A stretch of 64,000 nt of DNA from Labia minor (lineage: Eukaryota; Arthropoda; Insecta; Dermaptera; Spongiphoridae), in assembly GCA_963082975.1 (NCBI GenBank), contig OY720344.1, positions 29,361,172 through 29,425,171 on the forward strand, written 5' to 3'. Below, piece by piece: positions 22,324-32,627 of this stretch. Made by a program: the position numbers and the translations under genes. The notes below the pieces were generated by a model. It was not told where the DNA came from. It saw only the letters and a list, made by a program, of their open reading frames with translations, and made no database searches. Each line of letters begins with the position of its first letter. The stretch's first letter is position 1.

Positions 22324-22976
22324 TTTTTACTGACCGACGATAGTAAGGGAGGTATTGTTTTAACACCAAATTTCACATGTGGACATTTTTACATATCTCC
22401 ACGAATCATGCATTTTCTTAATTGAAAAAAAGTATTTTTAGCATGATGTCTGTCCGTCCGTCCGTCTGTCCGCCCGTCTGTCCGTCTGTCCGTCCGTATA
22501 GATGTGTACAGCCTGAACGGCTCAACGGATTTTGATGAGATTTGGTATATTTACTTAATGCATCAGTGGGATGAATTGCTCAACTTTTGGTGCAAATCCG
22601 GAAACCGGAAGTGGTAGTATTAGCGATCGACGATAGGAAGGGAAGGGTTAATTTCGCACCAAATTTCACATAAGGAGATTTTTTACATACCACAAATCTT
22701 GCACTTTGTATTGGTTTTATTCTCGAGAAAAATCATCTTTATAGGTTTTTCTTAATTTAAAATTATATGACGTCATCCAGCCATTCATGACGTCACAGCC
22801 TGGTCTTACATATATATTATAAATAAAATAAAATTAAAAATATTTATGTTATATGCCTATCTGTTTTTTATTACATTAATAGATATATTAAAATTATTTG
22901 AAATTGTTTCTGTAGCTGGAAATTAATTTATTTCAAACCGTTGGTCGGTTCGGACCTGGTCACAGGTCAACTTATT
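22324..22976 (+). mobile_element. HINE-like family 1, copy H4
   Basis: Full-length, starts TTTTTACTGACCGACG (one substitution), with an expanded GTCY array, the ETS-like site and both TGACGTCA sites. Confidence 0.87.
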
Positions 22977-23528
22977 TTTTTACTTTTTATTTTATTTATT
23001 ACTTAAAAAATTAATACAAATTTTATTTTTGTTTCTTAAAAAAAAAACTAAATAAAATTATTTGAAATTGTTAAAAAATATTTAATCATATCAATTTGTA
23101 AATTAATTATAAATTAACAATATTTGTTTTTGTAGGTATATTTAGGTATAAGTGAAAAATAATTCTGGATTACAGCATAAACTGAAGTATACAATAGGTG
23201 GTATAATGGTACAGAAAAATTTAGTTATAATGACCAAAAAACTAATATAAAAACTTTAAAAATTATTCTTGTCATTATTTAAATTTTACTTTTATCATCA
23301 AATATAATATTTTGTTCTATCATTATTTTCCGCCTGACATCTTTTCCAGATGGATTTCTTTTATCTCAACTATCCACAATCTTTATTTCTTTTCATGCTG
23401 TAACTCTGCCATTAATTTTTTTTTTATCTTTTTTTCATTCACAATTTATTAATTCATAAACACATAATTGATTAACATTCATATTTCCTTATATTTTTTA
23501 CTATGTACCATAGACTTAGTCATTTTTC

Positions 23529-23629
23529 TTTTTACTATCTCGAAAGAGATAGTATTGCGATCACGAAAATTTTGATGTTTTTATACGTTTTGAAGGTTCC
23601 TGAATCATTTTCACTAAGGTTGAGAAAAA

Positions 23630-23668
<39 letters not shown>

Positions 23669-24126
23669 AGACAAGATTACGCAAAAACGGTTTGAGCTAG
23701 AATGATGAAATTTGGTACATGGACATTATTCAAAATTCATAGTTTTCTATCAACTTTTGAGAAATGTAGCTCAACCGGAAGAGGGTCATTACCTACAACG
23801 TTTTTATTTTTTTCCTCTAAAGTGACCGTAAAAATAAAAATATATGTTTGATAATTTTTCACATGATTAATAATTGTATAAAACTGCTATATATAGAATT
23901 TCAGCTTGATTGAATTGCTGAAAGTACCAGAATTAATTTTTTAATACTGCAAATCTCACGCGCCAACACGGGCCATGGTGCCATCAATAAAAAGCCAAAC
24001 ATGCGCTGGTTTAATATTTATTATTTATAATTTATAATTAATTAAATTTAATTTAAATATAATATATTATGTTATTTAATCGAATTCAAATTGCGAGATA
24101 GTCGAGTGGAGACACTCCAGCTTATT
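23529..24126 (+). mobile_element. Helentron-like family 2, reference copy
   Basis: It starts TTTTTACTATCTCG and forms an ACTATCTC/GAGATAGT hairpin. A (GT)n microsatellite at about 23634-23665 is followed by ACGGTTTGAGCTAGAATGAT and GATGAAATTTGGTAC. Near the end GCGAGATAGTCGAG pairs with the 5' hairpin arm, and GAGTGGAGACACTC forms a short hairpin before CAGCTTATT. No target duplication is seen. No gene is carried. Confidence 0.8.
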
Positions 24127-24630
24127 TACTTTTTAATTTATTTATTGCTTAAAAAATGAATACAAATTTTATTTTTGATTCTTAAAAAAATTTACTTTTT
24201 AGAGTAAATTAACAAAAAATTATTTGAAATTGTTTAAAAATTTTAATTCACATCAATTTTTAAATTAATTATAAATCAACAATGTTTGTTTTTTTAACTT
24301 TATTTAGGTAATAATTTTTGATTACAGCCGAACCTGGGGTACAGAATAGGTTGTTTAATGGTACTGAAAAATTTAGCTATGATAAAAATAATGAAATAAT
24401 AAAAATGATTCTTATTAATATTTAAAATTTACGTTTATCATCAGATATAATAGAATAAAAGCTTCTTCTTATTATATTAAGAAAAAATAATATTTTATTG
24501 TTATCTATTGGAAAGCTTATTTATTTAAAAATTTTATAATTAATAGGATATAAATGTTTATGCACATTATCATTAAAATGATAATGAATTAATTTAAGAA
24601 AGTTATCAAGTGGTATTCTATGTTAATTAA

Positions 24631-24771
24631 TTATGTGAAATATGTCTTCTCTGGGGAATAAATAATACGATGTGATCCTCTTCTCTCCCTTCTTTTGGCA
24701 TTTAAACCTTCTTTAATAAGTTTAAGAAGTGATGATGCCTCTTCAGGAATTCGATAATAAACTTTCACGGT
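24631..24771 (-). CDS. Possible terminal coding exon of an unknown gene
   Basis: On the minus strand, directly after TTTTATAG (a possible acceptor), 46 codons run to a TAA stop. The peptide includes VYYRIPEEASSLLKLIKEGL followed by NAKRRERRGSHRIIYSPEKT. It is a helix-like acidic/hydrophobic segment followed by a very basic stretch. The codon-like composition stands out from the AT-only surroundings and no transposon end is near. I do not recognise the family. The polypyrimidine tract is weak. It could be a last exon, an old retrocopy fragment or chance. Confidence 0.4.
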   Translation of the reverse strand, partial: TVKVYYRIPEEASSLLKLIKEGLNAKRRERRGSHRIIYSPEKTYFT

Positions 24772-25346
24772 CTATAAAATAATTTATTTTTATGATGTAT
24801 ATTGAATTATTCATAAATAAACCGATTAATTTATTAGAAATTATTTATCTAAAATGACAGTCAATTATATTCCTTGTCTTTCGAATTTCGGTCTTATATG
24901 TTTCAGATGTCATTGAAATGCAAACGGAGTAGTTAATGCCTATTGGAAGGGAATCATGTCTGGTTCTATTTAGGATCGGTAGAAATTCAATATTTTAATT
25001 AAGCTCATATCAGAATCAGTCAAGAATCAAGAATCTAAGTCAACAAGCTAGAGGAGTGGGTGAAGATCCTCTTAGAGGCAGAATTAGGAAGTAAACAAGA
25101 ATGAATACTTGATCTAAATAATTGATCGGTACAATGCCTTTGTTAATAAAATTCTATCTCTACTATTTAATTCAAAAATTCATAAATTATAATTAATTAA
25201 TTTCATGATAAATCATAATTTACTAATTTGGTACACATTTATCAATGAAGTATTGATTTTTTTTTGTTACAGAAGATTTTTATGAAAAACTATTTTTATT
25301 AAAAGATTTATTCACATTTGAATAGATTGTTAAAAATAATAACTAA
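24772..25346. other. AT-rich DNA, no feature seen
   Basis: A less AT-rich patch at 24880-25110 has no recognisable coding frame. Confidence 0.4.
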
Positions 25347-25715
25347 TCTATATATTTAATACGATAGTGTCCGTCTGTACGCAAAAAACTCCAGAGCCTA
25401 AACTACAAGGAGTAAGGTAACCAAATTTTTCTGAGGTGAAGGGTACCTCAAATGAGAGATGAAAAATAAAAAAGAAATTAGAATCTTAGGTAACTCCTGA
25501 GCTGAGCTGCGGGTGTTCCAGAAATATATATAAAGGAGAGTGTTTGTATGTATGTAATTTGTTTACTTTTTTGCTGTCATAGAAACAGATATATATATAA
25601 AATTAGAACCTCTCTCTCTCCCTCTATTTAAAATTTTAAAAAATGGAGTGTTCTAGCCAAATTAAGAAATTTAAATGCCTTATGCAACATTTTTTTTTCA
25701 TGTTGATTGATGACT

Positions 25716-25902
25716 AGGGTGACCATATTTCGAAAACACCAAACCGGGACAAACGGTATACCTTTTTATTTTAGAACTAAATTGAAAAAATTTTGAAAAA
25801 AAAAATTACGAAATGTCCTAAATATTGAAAAAACGGGACAGTAGGGTGTCCCGAAGACATTTTTAGGACAGAGCACGTAAAGACGGGACGTTTGGTCACC
25901 CT
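25716..25902 (+). mobile_element. 187-bp TIR element within Helitron
   Basis: Ends AGGGTGACCA and TGGTCACCCT are flanked by ATTGATGACT and ATCGATGACT, a 10-bp direct repeat with one mismatch. Internal GGGACA/GTCCCG motifs repeat. The long duplication would suit a Mutator-like element better than hAT. The superfamily is unresolved. Confidence 0.7.
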
Positions 25903-26290
25903 ATCGATGACTCTGGGAGACGAGTGTAGATTTAGAGTCTTTGTGAGATTAATATTGTTCGCAGCATTTATAGGCCAAAAGAAGAGGTCACAGGGGGATG
26001 GCGAAGATGGCATAACGAGAAATAATGTCCAGATATAGTTAAGGTTTTAAAATCGAGAAGGCTGGGATGGGAAGGGGACGTGGTTGGAATTGGAGAAACT
26101 AGAAATTGGGAGAAACCGATTGGGAAACATCCGGTGTAAGACCAAGGACCAAGGCGGGTGGACAATGAAGGAAGGGACATGGGAGAGATGGGACAGGGTA
26201 GGATTTGGTCGTAACTCAGGATGGGGACGCTTAGAGAAATGTGGATGCTGCGGTTAAGAACTTTCGCAAACTGTAGAGACACTGAGTTAG
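25903..26290 (+). pseudogene. LINE 3' tail carried by Helitron copy 1
   Basis: It begins MTLGDECRFRVF, matching the WSMTLGDESKFRVF block of the 6150-6590 LINE. Degraded SRRL-W, KPIGKHP and W-NVDAA-like motifs follow. Multiple stops make it non-functional. Confidence 0.75.
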
Positions 26291-26679
26291 ATAAATATAA
26301 CATATACAATAATAATAGATTAAATTAAAATATATTTTACAAGAAAACAAATACATGTCTTATCTACTTATACTGATTGAAACAAAATGGATGAAAACCT
26401 TTTACATACAGACTTTCAACCAAATACTATGTATCACTTGGGGGTACAGGGGGCGGAACCCCGTCTAGGTGTGAAGAGCGCCAAAGGCGCTCGGAGCAGC
26501 TAGTATCTAATTAATTAATGAGAACTTGTTGATAAGTGACATTTCGAATTTTTATCTAAAAATATTTATTTCTTATTTATCCAAAATCTTAAATTTGTCA
26601 TTTGAAACTCTGAAAGTTTTTCAATAAATAATTTAAATATCTAACAGAGTTTAATATAATTAAGTTGTTGATATAATTT

Positions 26680-27182
26680 GGTAATTATACAGAAGACTGG
26701 CGAAAGGAGGTAGGTGATTGAAACTTACTTTGAGGTGTTCCTTGAATGATTCTGAACAACTTTATATGCAACTTTTTTTATGATCTCTTTTAGTTTAATT
26801 AACTAAACTGTGTATCCATACTAAAGTTATTTAAAGACTTTCGGTTTTTTAAATTCGGTTTATTTTATTTTAGAAATAGTTTATCCATACTAAAGTTATT
26901 TAAAGACTTTTTCGGTTTTTTAAATTCGGTTTATTTTATTTTAGAAAATATAAACTAAGCAAAAGCGTTTAAATAACTTTGATATGAATAAAACTATTTC
27001 TAAAATAAAATAAACCGAATTTAAAAAACCGAAAAAGTCTTTTAATTAATTAATTTTTATTAATTAAACTAAAAGAGATCATAAAAAAAGTTGCATATAA
27101 AGTTGTTCAGAATCATTCAAGGAACACCTCAAAGTAAGTTTCAACCACCTACCTCCTTTCGCCAGTCTTCTGTATAATTACC
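26680..27182. repeat. Foldback element, ~115-bp arms
   Basis: GGTAATTATACAGAAGACTG at 26680 is the exact reverse complement of the end at 27182. The arms stay paired for about 115 bp with a single mismatch noted (GTGATTG versus GTGGTTG). A second inner inverted repeat (AAATTCGGTTTATTTTATTT and its complement) fills the loop, itself duplicated at about 26835 and 26895. No gene is present. Confidence 0.92.
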
Positions 27183-28724
27183 TATAATTTCATTTTTGAG
27201 ATTAAATTTATTCTAACATAATCCAAATTTTTAATTTCTAGAATCGATTGGATTTAAATGTTTCAAAATAATTCAATCTTTAAATATTGAAACTTAATAA
27301 TATCATCTACTTACAAACTTTTTCTTATAATGTTTTCTTTTAGGTGATATTCTATTTTGCAATGAAAGTTGGAAAAGTTTTTTCATTCAGATATTTTGTT
27401 ATTTATATGACTATCCGTTCATGTCATATCTTTTTTTATTATTACTTAATATTCTTTATTAATAATATGTTTCAATTTTTCACCTCCTGAGTTTGATTTA
27501 TATGAACATCTGTTAATAATAAACAAAAAGGAAAACTTTTATCATAGTAATAAAATCTTATTTACTAATTAGTTTTGAGTTTGTCTTGTATCATATCTTT
27601 ATTTGTATAAGTTCTATTAAAGTCTATTGTTTATATAAATTATATTAAATATGTTTTTAAAGTGAATTATTATAGTTTGTTTTGATAACAAGATGGAAAT
27701 TAATATCGAAAACAATAATTATTATAACAACAATTATTATGATAAATCATTTTACACCTAAAACTTTAAATACCCATCATCCAATGAAAAGGTAACGCAC
27801 AAAATGGTGTATTGTAAATACAAAGAAATTTTGAAAAAAACGCCTATGAGATCGAAAGCATGAAAAAAAATAAGATTCACAGGTAAAAAATGTCCTCTGT
27901 GCTTATAAATAATTGAAGTGAAAATGGAAAGCTAATAAAGCTAAATAAAATTAATATGAATGAAATTAGATTATTATAAATAAATAATTGACCATATGTG
28001 TTGTCAGCAATGTTTTATAGAAAATATGCAAACTTTTAAAAATTTTATTAGATTAAGCTATCGTACTTCGCAAAGGAAAATTGGAAGGGGCCCGGCTAAC
28101 AATGATATAATAATAATTTATCCAAAATGAAAAGTGTAAATGAATAAAATGATAAAATAATTTTTGTTTGTTTTAATATAACAAAACAAACAATTTAATA
28201 AAAAATAAAGCAAAATAATAATGTGAAAAAGTACGAATAATTAATTATAATAATAATTTATGATAATAATATAAGCAATTTAAGCAAAGAGAAATTTCTG
28301 GTGGGAAAAACAATAAAACCCCGTGAAAATTTAATGATTGAATAATTTATAAAAACGAAATCGGATTGGGTTTTAATAAATTGAAAAGCAAAATAATATT
28401 AGCAAATAAATAAGTCTTTTGTATAGTAAATCTAAAGTTAGATTTAAAATCAAATTATTTTCAAAAATTATAGTCAAGAAACTAAGTCTTGATTAAGAAT
28501 ATAATATTCCAACGTACTGAAGGAGGCTCCCTTGTTAACCCAAAGCAGGTTCTGGGAAGAAAGAGGACGAGGACATCATTTCATGCCATAAGCTGAATTA
28601 TAAAAATTAGGAGTGGGGGATTTATTCAAAATTACCAACCCCTAAAAGTTCTCTTTGCTTTTCTGAAAGTTATTTAATTAATTGAATTATAATATTGATT
28701 ATATTGATTATAATATCAAATTCT
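27183..28724. other. AT-rich DNA, mostly featureless
   Basis: A ~58-bp segment at 28575-28630 (TTTCATGCCATAAGCTGAAT and flanks) recurs at 32485-32540. No gene was recognised. Confidence 0.45.
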
Positions 28725-28739
28725 AATATTCTTCTTCTT

Positions 28740-29861
28740 TTAATGCTGCCATATGGCGTCCGCGAATATTTGTTTATATCTCTCTCTGTCGTGCACTGCG
28801 CGTAGGACTTGTGCTGTTGTCAGATGAAGCCAATTCTTGATGTTATCCATCCATGTTGTTTTCCTTCTGCCAGGTCGTTTCTTTCCTTCTATTTTTCCTT
28901 CTAAGGCGATTTGTAACAGGTTGTATTTGTCGTTGTTTCTTGCCACATGTCCCAAGTAGTTACATTTTCTTTCCTTGATGATTTTGAGCAACTCTTGACC
29001 AGTGTGCATGTCATTCAGGACTTGGGTGTTAGTTATCCTGTCTGTCCAAGAGATTCTTAGCATCCGCCTGTATAGCCACATTTCAAAGGCTTGGAGCTTT
29101 TTCGTTGTTGTTGCGGTAAGTGTCCACGCTTCAACTCCATATAATAGTATTGGCCAGATGTAACATTTTAATGTTCTTAATTTGAGCTTGTTGTTTAAGC
29201 TCTTATCAGTTAAGAATGACTTCCATTTTATGAACGCCGTTCTAGCTTGCTCGATACGGTTTTTGATTTCCAGCTCGTGATTCAGTTGTTCGCTAATTAT
29301 TACACCAAGATATCTGAATTGCTGTACTTGTTCCAGTTTCTCGTTATTTAGTTTTATTGTGATTTTGCTTGGTGTTCGGCTTATCTTCATCACTTTTGTT
29401 TTCTTTTTGTTTATTTTTAGCCCCCAATTTTGGCTTTCAGTGTTGATCTCATTCAGTATGCTCTGTAGATCTTGTTCTGAATCGGCTATTAGTGCCGTAT
29501 CGTCTGCATATCGTAGATTGTTGATATAGTGTCCATTCACTCGGATACCAATGTTCTTCTCAGCCAGGGTATTGTCGAAAATCATTTCCGAGTAGATGTT
29601 AAATAGAATAGGTGATAATGGACAACCTTGTCTGACGCCTTTTTTGATTGGGATTGCATCAGTCATGTCATTGTCATATTTGAGTCTTGCAGTTTGATTC
29701 CAGTAGAGAGTTGTGATGAAGTTGATATCTTTGCTTTCCAGTCCGATTTTTCTGAGTTGGTCAGCTAATTTATCATGTTTCACTGAATCAAATGCTTTCT
29801 CATAGTCAATGAAGCATATGTATACTTCTTTTTGATGTTCGTAGCAGCGTTGCAGCAGCAT
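28740..29861 (-). CDS. 5'-truncated LINE reverse transcriptase, open 373-codon frame
   Basis: This is the RT and C-terminal part of a non-LTR retrotransposon polymerase, which copies its RNA at a nicked target in the nucleus. RT motif A is FIDYEKAFDSV (residues 17-27, catalytic D19). GVRQGCPLSPILFNIY is at 75-90, the YADD box at 118-121, FRYLG at 182-186, LYGVEAWTL at about 239-247, and KKRPGRRKTTWMDNI in the tail. The apurinic endonuclease and first RT motifs are missing. The ATG at 29861 is only the first in-frame methionine after truncation. The 3' end ATTAAAAGAAGAAGAATATT lacks a poly(A) tail and ends in short simple repeats, as in RTE-like LINEs. The frame has no lesion, so the insertion is young but dead on arrival. 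Confidence 0.9.
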   Translation of the reverse strand: MLLQRCYEHQKEVYICFIDYEKAFDSVKHDKLADQLRKIGLESKDINFITTLYWNQTARLKYDNDMTDAIPIKKGVRQGCPLSPILFNIYSEMIFDNTLAEKNIGIRVNGHYINNLRYADDTALIADSEQDLQSILNEINTESQNWGLKINKKKTKVMKISRTPSKITIKLNNEKLEQVQQFRYLGVIISEQLNHELEIKNRIEQARTAFIKWKSFLTDKSLNNKLKLRTLKCYIWPILLYGVEAWTLTATTTKKLQAFEMWLYRRMLRISWTDRITNTQVLNDMHTGQELLKIIKERKCNYLGHVARNNDKYNLLQIALEGKIEGKKRPGRRKTTWMDNIKNWLHLTTAQVLRAVHDRERYKQIFADAIWQH

Positions 29862-30354
29862 TTCTAATATTAAAAATTACAAAAAGTTATTAAATACTTA
29901 TTATTTAAGTATTATACGTAATTAATTTTGAAATAGAAAATATATAAAATCGAAAAGAGGCAAGTTTGAAATTTACCAAAATAACAAAAAAAAAAAAAAT
30001 ATTTACACCACACTAGAACATCTATACCTTGATTGTGACATATATTTATTATATGCTAATATGATCGTGAAGTTTTTAAATTTATTCTTTACTGCTCTAA
30101 TATGTAGACTCAATATTAACTCATTTTATCTTATTTATAATAACAAATACTAGCTGCTCCGAGCGCCTTCGGAGCTCTTCACACCTAGACGGGGGCTCCG
30201 CCCCCTGTACCCCCGAGTGATACATAGTATTTGGTTGAAAAAGTCTGTATGTAAAAGGTTTTCATCCATTTTGTTTCAATCAGTATAAGTAGATAAGACA
30301 TGTATTTGTTTTCTTGTAAAATTTATTTTAATTTAATCAGTAAATTAATTATAT

Positions 30355-30736
30355 ATTATTATTGTATTTATCTAACTCTGTGTCTCTACAGTTTTCAAAA
30401 GTTCTTAGCCGCAGCATCCACATTTCTCTAAGCGTCCCTATCCTGAGCTACAACCAAATCCTACCCTGTCCCTTCCTTCATCGTCCACCCACCTTGGTCC
30501 TCCGGATGTTTCCGAATCGGTTTCTCCCAATTTCTAGTTTCTCCAATTCCAACCACGTCCCCTTCCCATCCCAGCCTTCTTGATTTTATAACCTTAACTA
30601 TATCTGGACATTATTTCTCGTTATGCCATCTCCGCCATCCCCCTGAGACCTCATCTTCTTTTGGCCTATAAATGCTGCGAACAATATTAATCTCACAAAT
30701 ACTCCAAATCTACTCTCGTCTCCCAGAGTCATCGAT
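30355..30736 (-). pseudogene. LINE 3' tail carried by Helitron copy 2
   Basis: Inverted counterpart of 25903-26290, with the same boundary at the 187-bp TIR element. It is degraded and non-coding. Confidence 0.75.
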
Positions 30737-30923
30737 AGGGTGACTAAACGTCCCGTTTTTAGGTGCTCTGTCCCAAAAATGTCTTCGGGACACCCTAATG
30801 TCCCGTTTTTTCAATATTTAGGACATTTCGTAATTTTTTTTTTCAAAATTTTTTCAATTTAGTTCTAAAATAAAAAGGTATACCGTTTGTCCCGGTTTGG
30901 TGTTTTCGAAATATGGTCACCCT
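30737..30923 (-). mobile_element. 187-bp TIR element within Helitron copy 2
   Basis: Same length and ends as 25716-25902, with AGTCATCGAT and AGTCATCAAT as flanking 10-bp repeats. It is the same insertion event, inherited with the Helitron. Confidence 0.7.
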
Positions 30924-30966
30924 AGTCATCAATCAACATGAAAAAAAAATGTTGCATAAGGCATTT

Positions 30967-32037
30967 TGGACAAGCCGTTGATTAAATAAAATATTGTTCA
31001 GCCTGTCGGACCACCTGTGCCACTAATGAAGGAGTTAAAAAAAAGAATTCTCAACTCTTTCACACGGGGAATAAAACAAATTATTTGGGAAAGGAACCCT
31101 TAAATATACTTCACCAAAGAGTGCAGTACGTTTGACTATTAGCGCTTAGGAGAATCGTCTTGAGCATCCAAAATCGTAAAGCAATAACAAATTAAATTAA
31201 TAAAATATCCGATGCTAACATATGGGCCTGCAAAGGAAAGATTAGGTTCACTTTTTCTAAATAAAAGATAAGTGTTCGTTGCCACGTTATAAAATGTATT
31301 TAATTAAAGAAAAATTAAGATAAGGTAAAAAAACTAAAATAAAATTAAAATATAAAAATAAAAGAAATAAATGCTGGATAATATTGAGCTAAAACAAAAC
31401 AAATTACAAAAAATAATAATAATAATTGAAACACAGTGTCTCCACGTGTTTTAACAACAAAATGGCGAATTCACGCCTAAAAAGCTCAATATCAAGTTCA
31501 CAGCCAGAAGTCTGAAAAACAAGTGAGAGAGATCACCTAAAAAGCGTGGAAAAGATATCCACTTTAAAAATACAAGTTCTCAAGACGAGGTCACACAAGC
31601 AAGTCTCAAATGCAAGTGAGGCAGATCATCTAAAAGGCGTGGAAATGATATCCACTTTAAAATATAACTTCGCAACAAGGCGTTAATCCAACAAGTAAGG
31701 TAGATCTCCTAAAAAGCGTGGAAAAGGAATCCACGTTCAAAGTACAAGTTCTCAACACGGCGTCTATGCAGCAAGTGAGTGAAGCGACCAGCTCTTGGCG
31801 TCAAGGCAGCCTTTTGGCGCTAAAGGCCAAAATGCAGCATGTAGCGAGGTGATTGGTTGTGAGGAGTCATGTGACCCCAACTGATGGCGTCAAAGAAGCC
31901 ACTGGCCGCCCACGTGTTAAAATTAAATATAAAATATATAAAAAAAAATATATATATGAAAGAAAAAATTATAAAAATTATATAAAAATAAATTGACCTT
32001 AAAATAAATAAATCTAAATCAGGGAGAGGCGTTAACA
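30967..32037. mobile_element. Solo LTR, 1071 bp
   Basis: It begins TGGACAAGCC and ends GTTAACA, so it has TG...CA termini. It is flanked by CATTT on both sides (30962-30966 and 32038-32042). The uninterrupted sequence is visible in Helitron copy 1 (AAGGCATTTAAATTTC on the complementary strand near 25665). Inside, a block containing CTAAAAAGCGTGGAAAAG is repeated three times at about 31531, 31624 and 31703. A solo LTR of a Gypsy/BEL-type retrotransposon is the best reading. No internal region is present. Confidence 0.82.
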
Positions 32038-32371
32038 CATTTAAATTTCTTAATTTGGCTAGAACACTCCATTTTTTAAAATTTTAAATAGAGGGAGAGA
32101 GAGAGGTTCTAATTACATATATATATCTGTTTCTATGACAGCAAAAAAGTAAACAAATTACATACATACAAACACTCTCCTTTATATATATTTCTGGAAA
32201 ATGGAACACCCGCAGCTCAGCTCAGGAGTTACCTAAGATTCTAATTTCTTTTTTATTTTTCATCACTTGAGGTACAATTCACCTCAGAAAAATTTGGTGA
32301 CGTTACTCCTTGTAGTTTAGGCTCTGGAGTTTTTTGCGTACAGACGGACACTATCGTATTAAATATAGAGA

Positions 32372-32627
32372 TAAGGGAATTTTGTAAATAAAACCATATG
32401 GATATTTTTTATTGTAAATTTATTCAAAAATATACAAAAAATACACAACGTTTCGATTGCTATTTCTGCAGACACTTGAAAACAATCGTTTCATGCCATG
32501 AGCTGAGTTATAAAAATTAGGAGTGAGAGATTTATTCAAAAATATCAATCGAAACCTTGTGTATTTTTTGAATAAATTTACATTAAAAAAATATCAATAT
32601 GTGGTTTTATTTACAAAATTCCCTTAT
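32372..32627. mobile_element. Foldback/MITE with ~88-bp TIRs
   Basis: TAAGGGAATTTTGTAAATAA at the left pairs with TTATTTACAAAATTCCCTTA at the right. The arms stay similar for about 88 bp around a short unique core that contains the segment also seen at 28575-28630. Helitron copy 2 sits directly at its left end. Confidence 0.8.

Larger units (their letters stand above)
22111..24447. repeat. Tandem segmental duplication with a different insertion in each copy
   Basis: Copy A runs from about 22111 to 23310 and copy B from about 23314 to 24447. Shared left arms begin GTTCTATCATTATTTTC and end GACTTAGTCATTTTT or close variants. Shared right arms begin TACTTTTTA and run through AATACAAATTTTATTTTTG to TTATCATCARATATAAT. 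At the same position copy A holds HINE H4 and copy B a family 2 element. Without the inserts the unit is about 0.55 kb. Confidence 0.85.
25347..26503 (+). mobile_element. Canonical Helitron carrying LINE and TIR cargo, copy 1
   Basis: It starts A|TCTATATATTTAATACG with GTGTCCGTCTGTACGC and ends CTAG|T after a GAGCGCCAAAGGCGCTC hairpin. The interior contains a 187-bp TIR element and a LINE 3' tail. The same arrangement recurs inverted at 30150-32371, so the cargo was carried by the Helitron. No Rep/helicase gene is present. Confidence 0.87.
30150..32371 (-). mobile_element. Canonical Helitron with LINE cargo, copy 2, plus LTR insertion
   Basis: Reverse-complement counterpart of 25347-26503. 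The 3' CTAG lies at 30150-30153 with its GGGGGCTCCGCCCCC hairpin, and the 5' TCTCTATATTTAATACG at 32371. Both ends lie between A and T. A 1071-bp solo LTR is inserted at 30967. Without it the length is ~1146 bp, close to the 1157 bp of copy 1. Confidence 0.87.
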
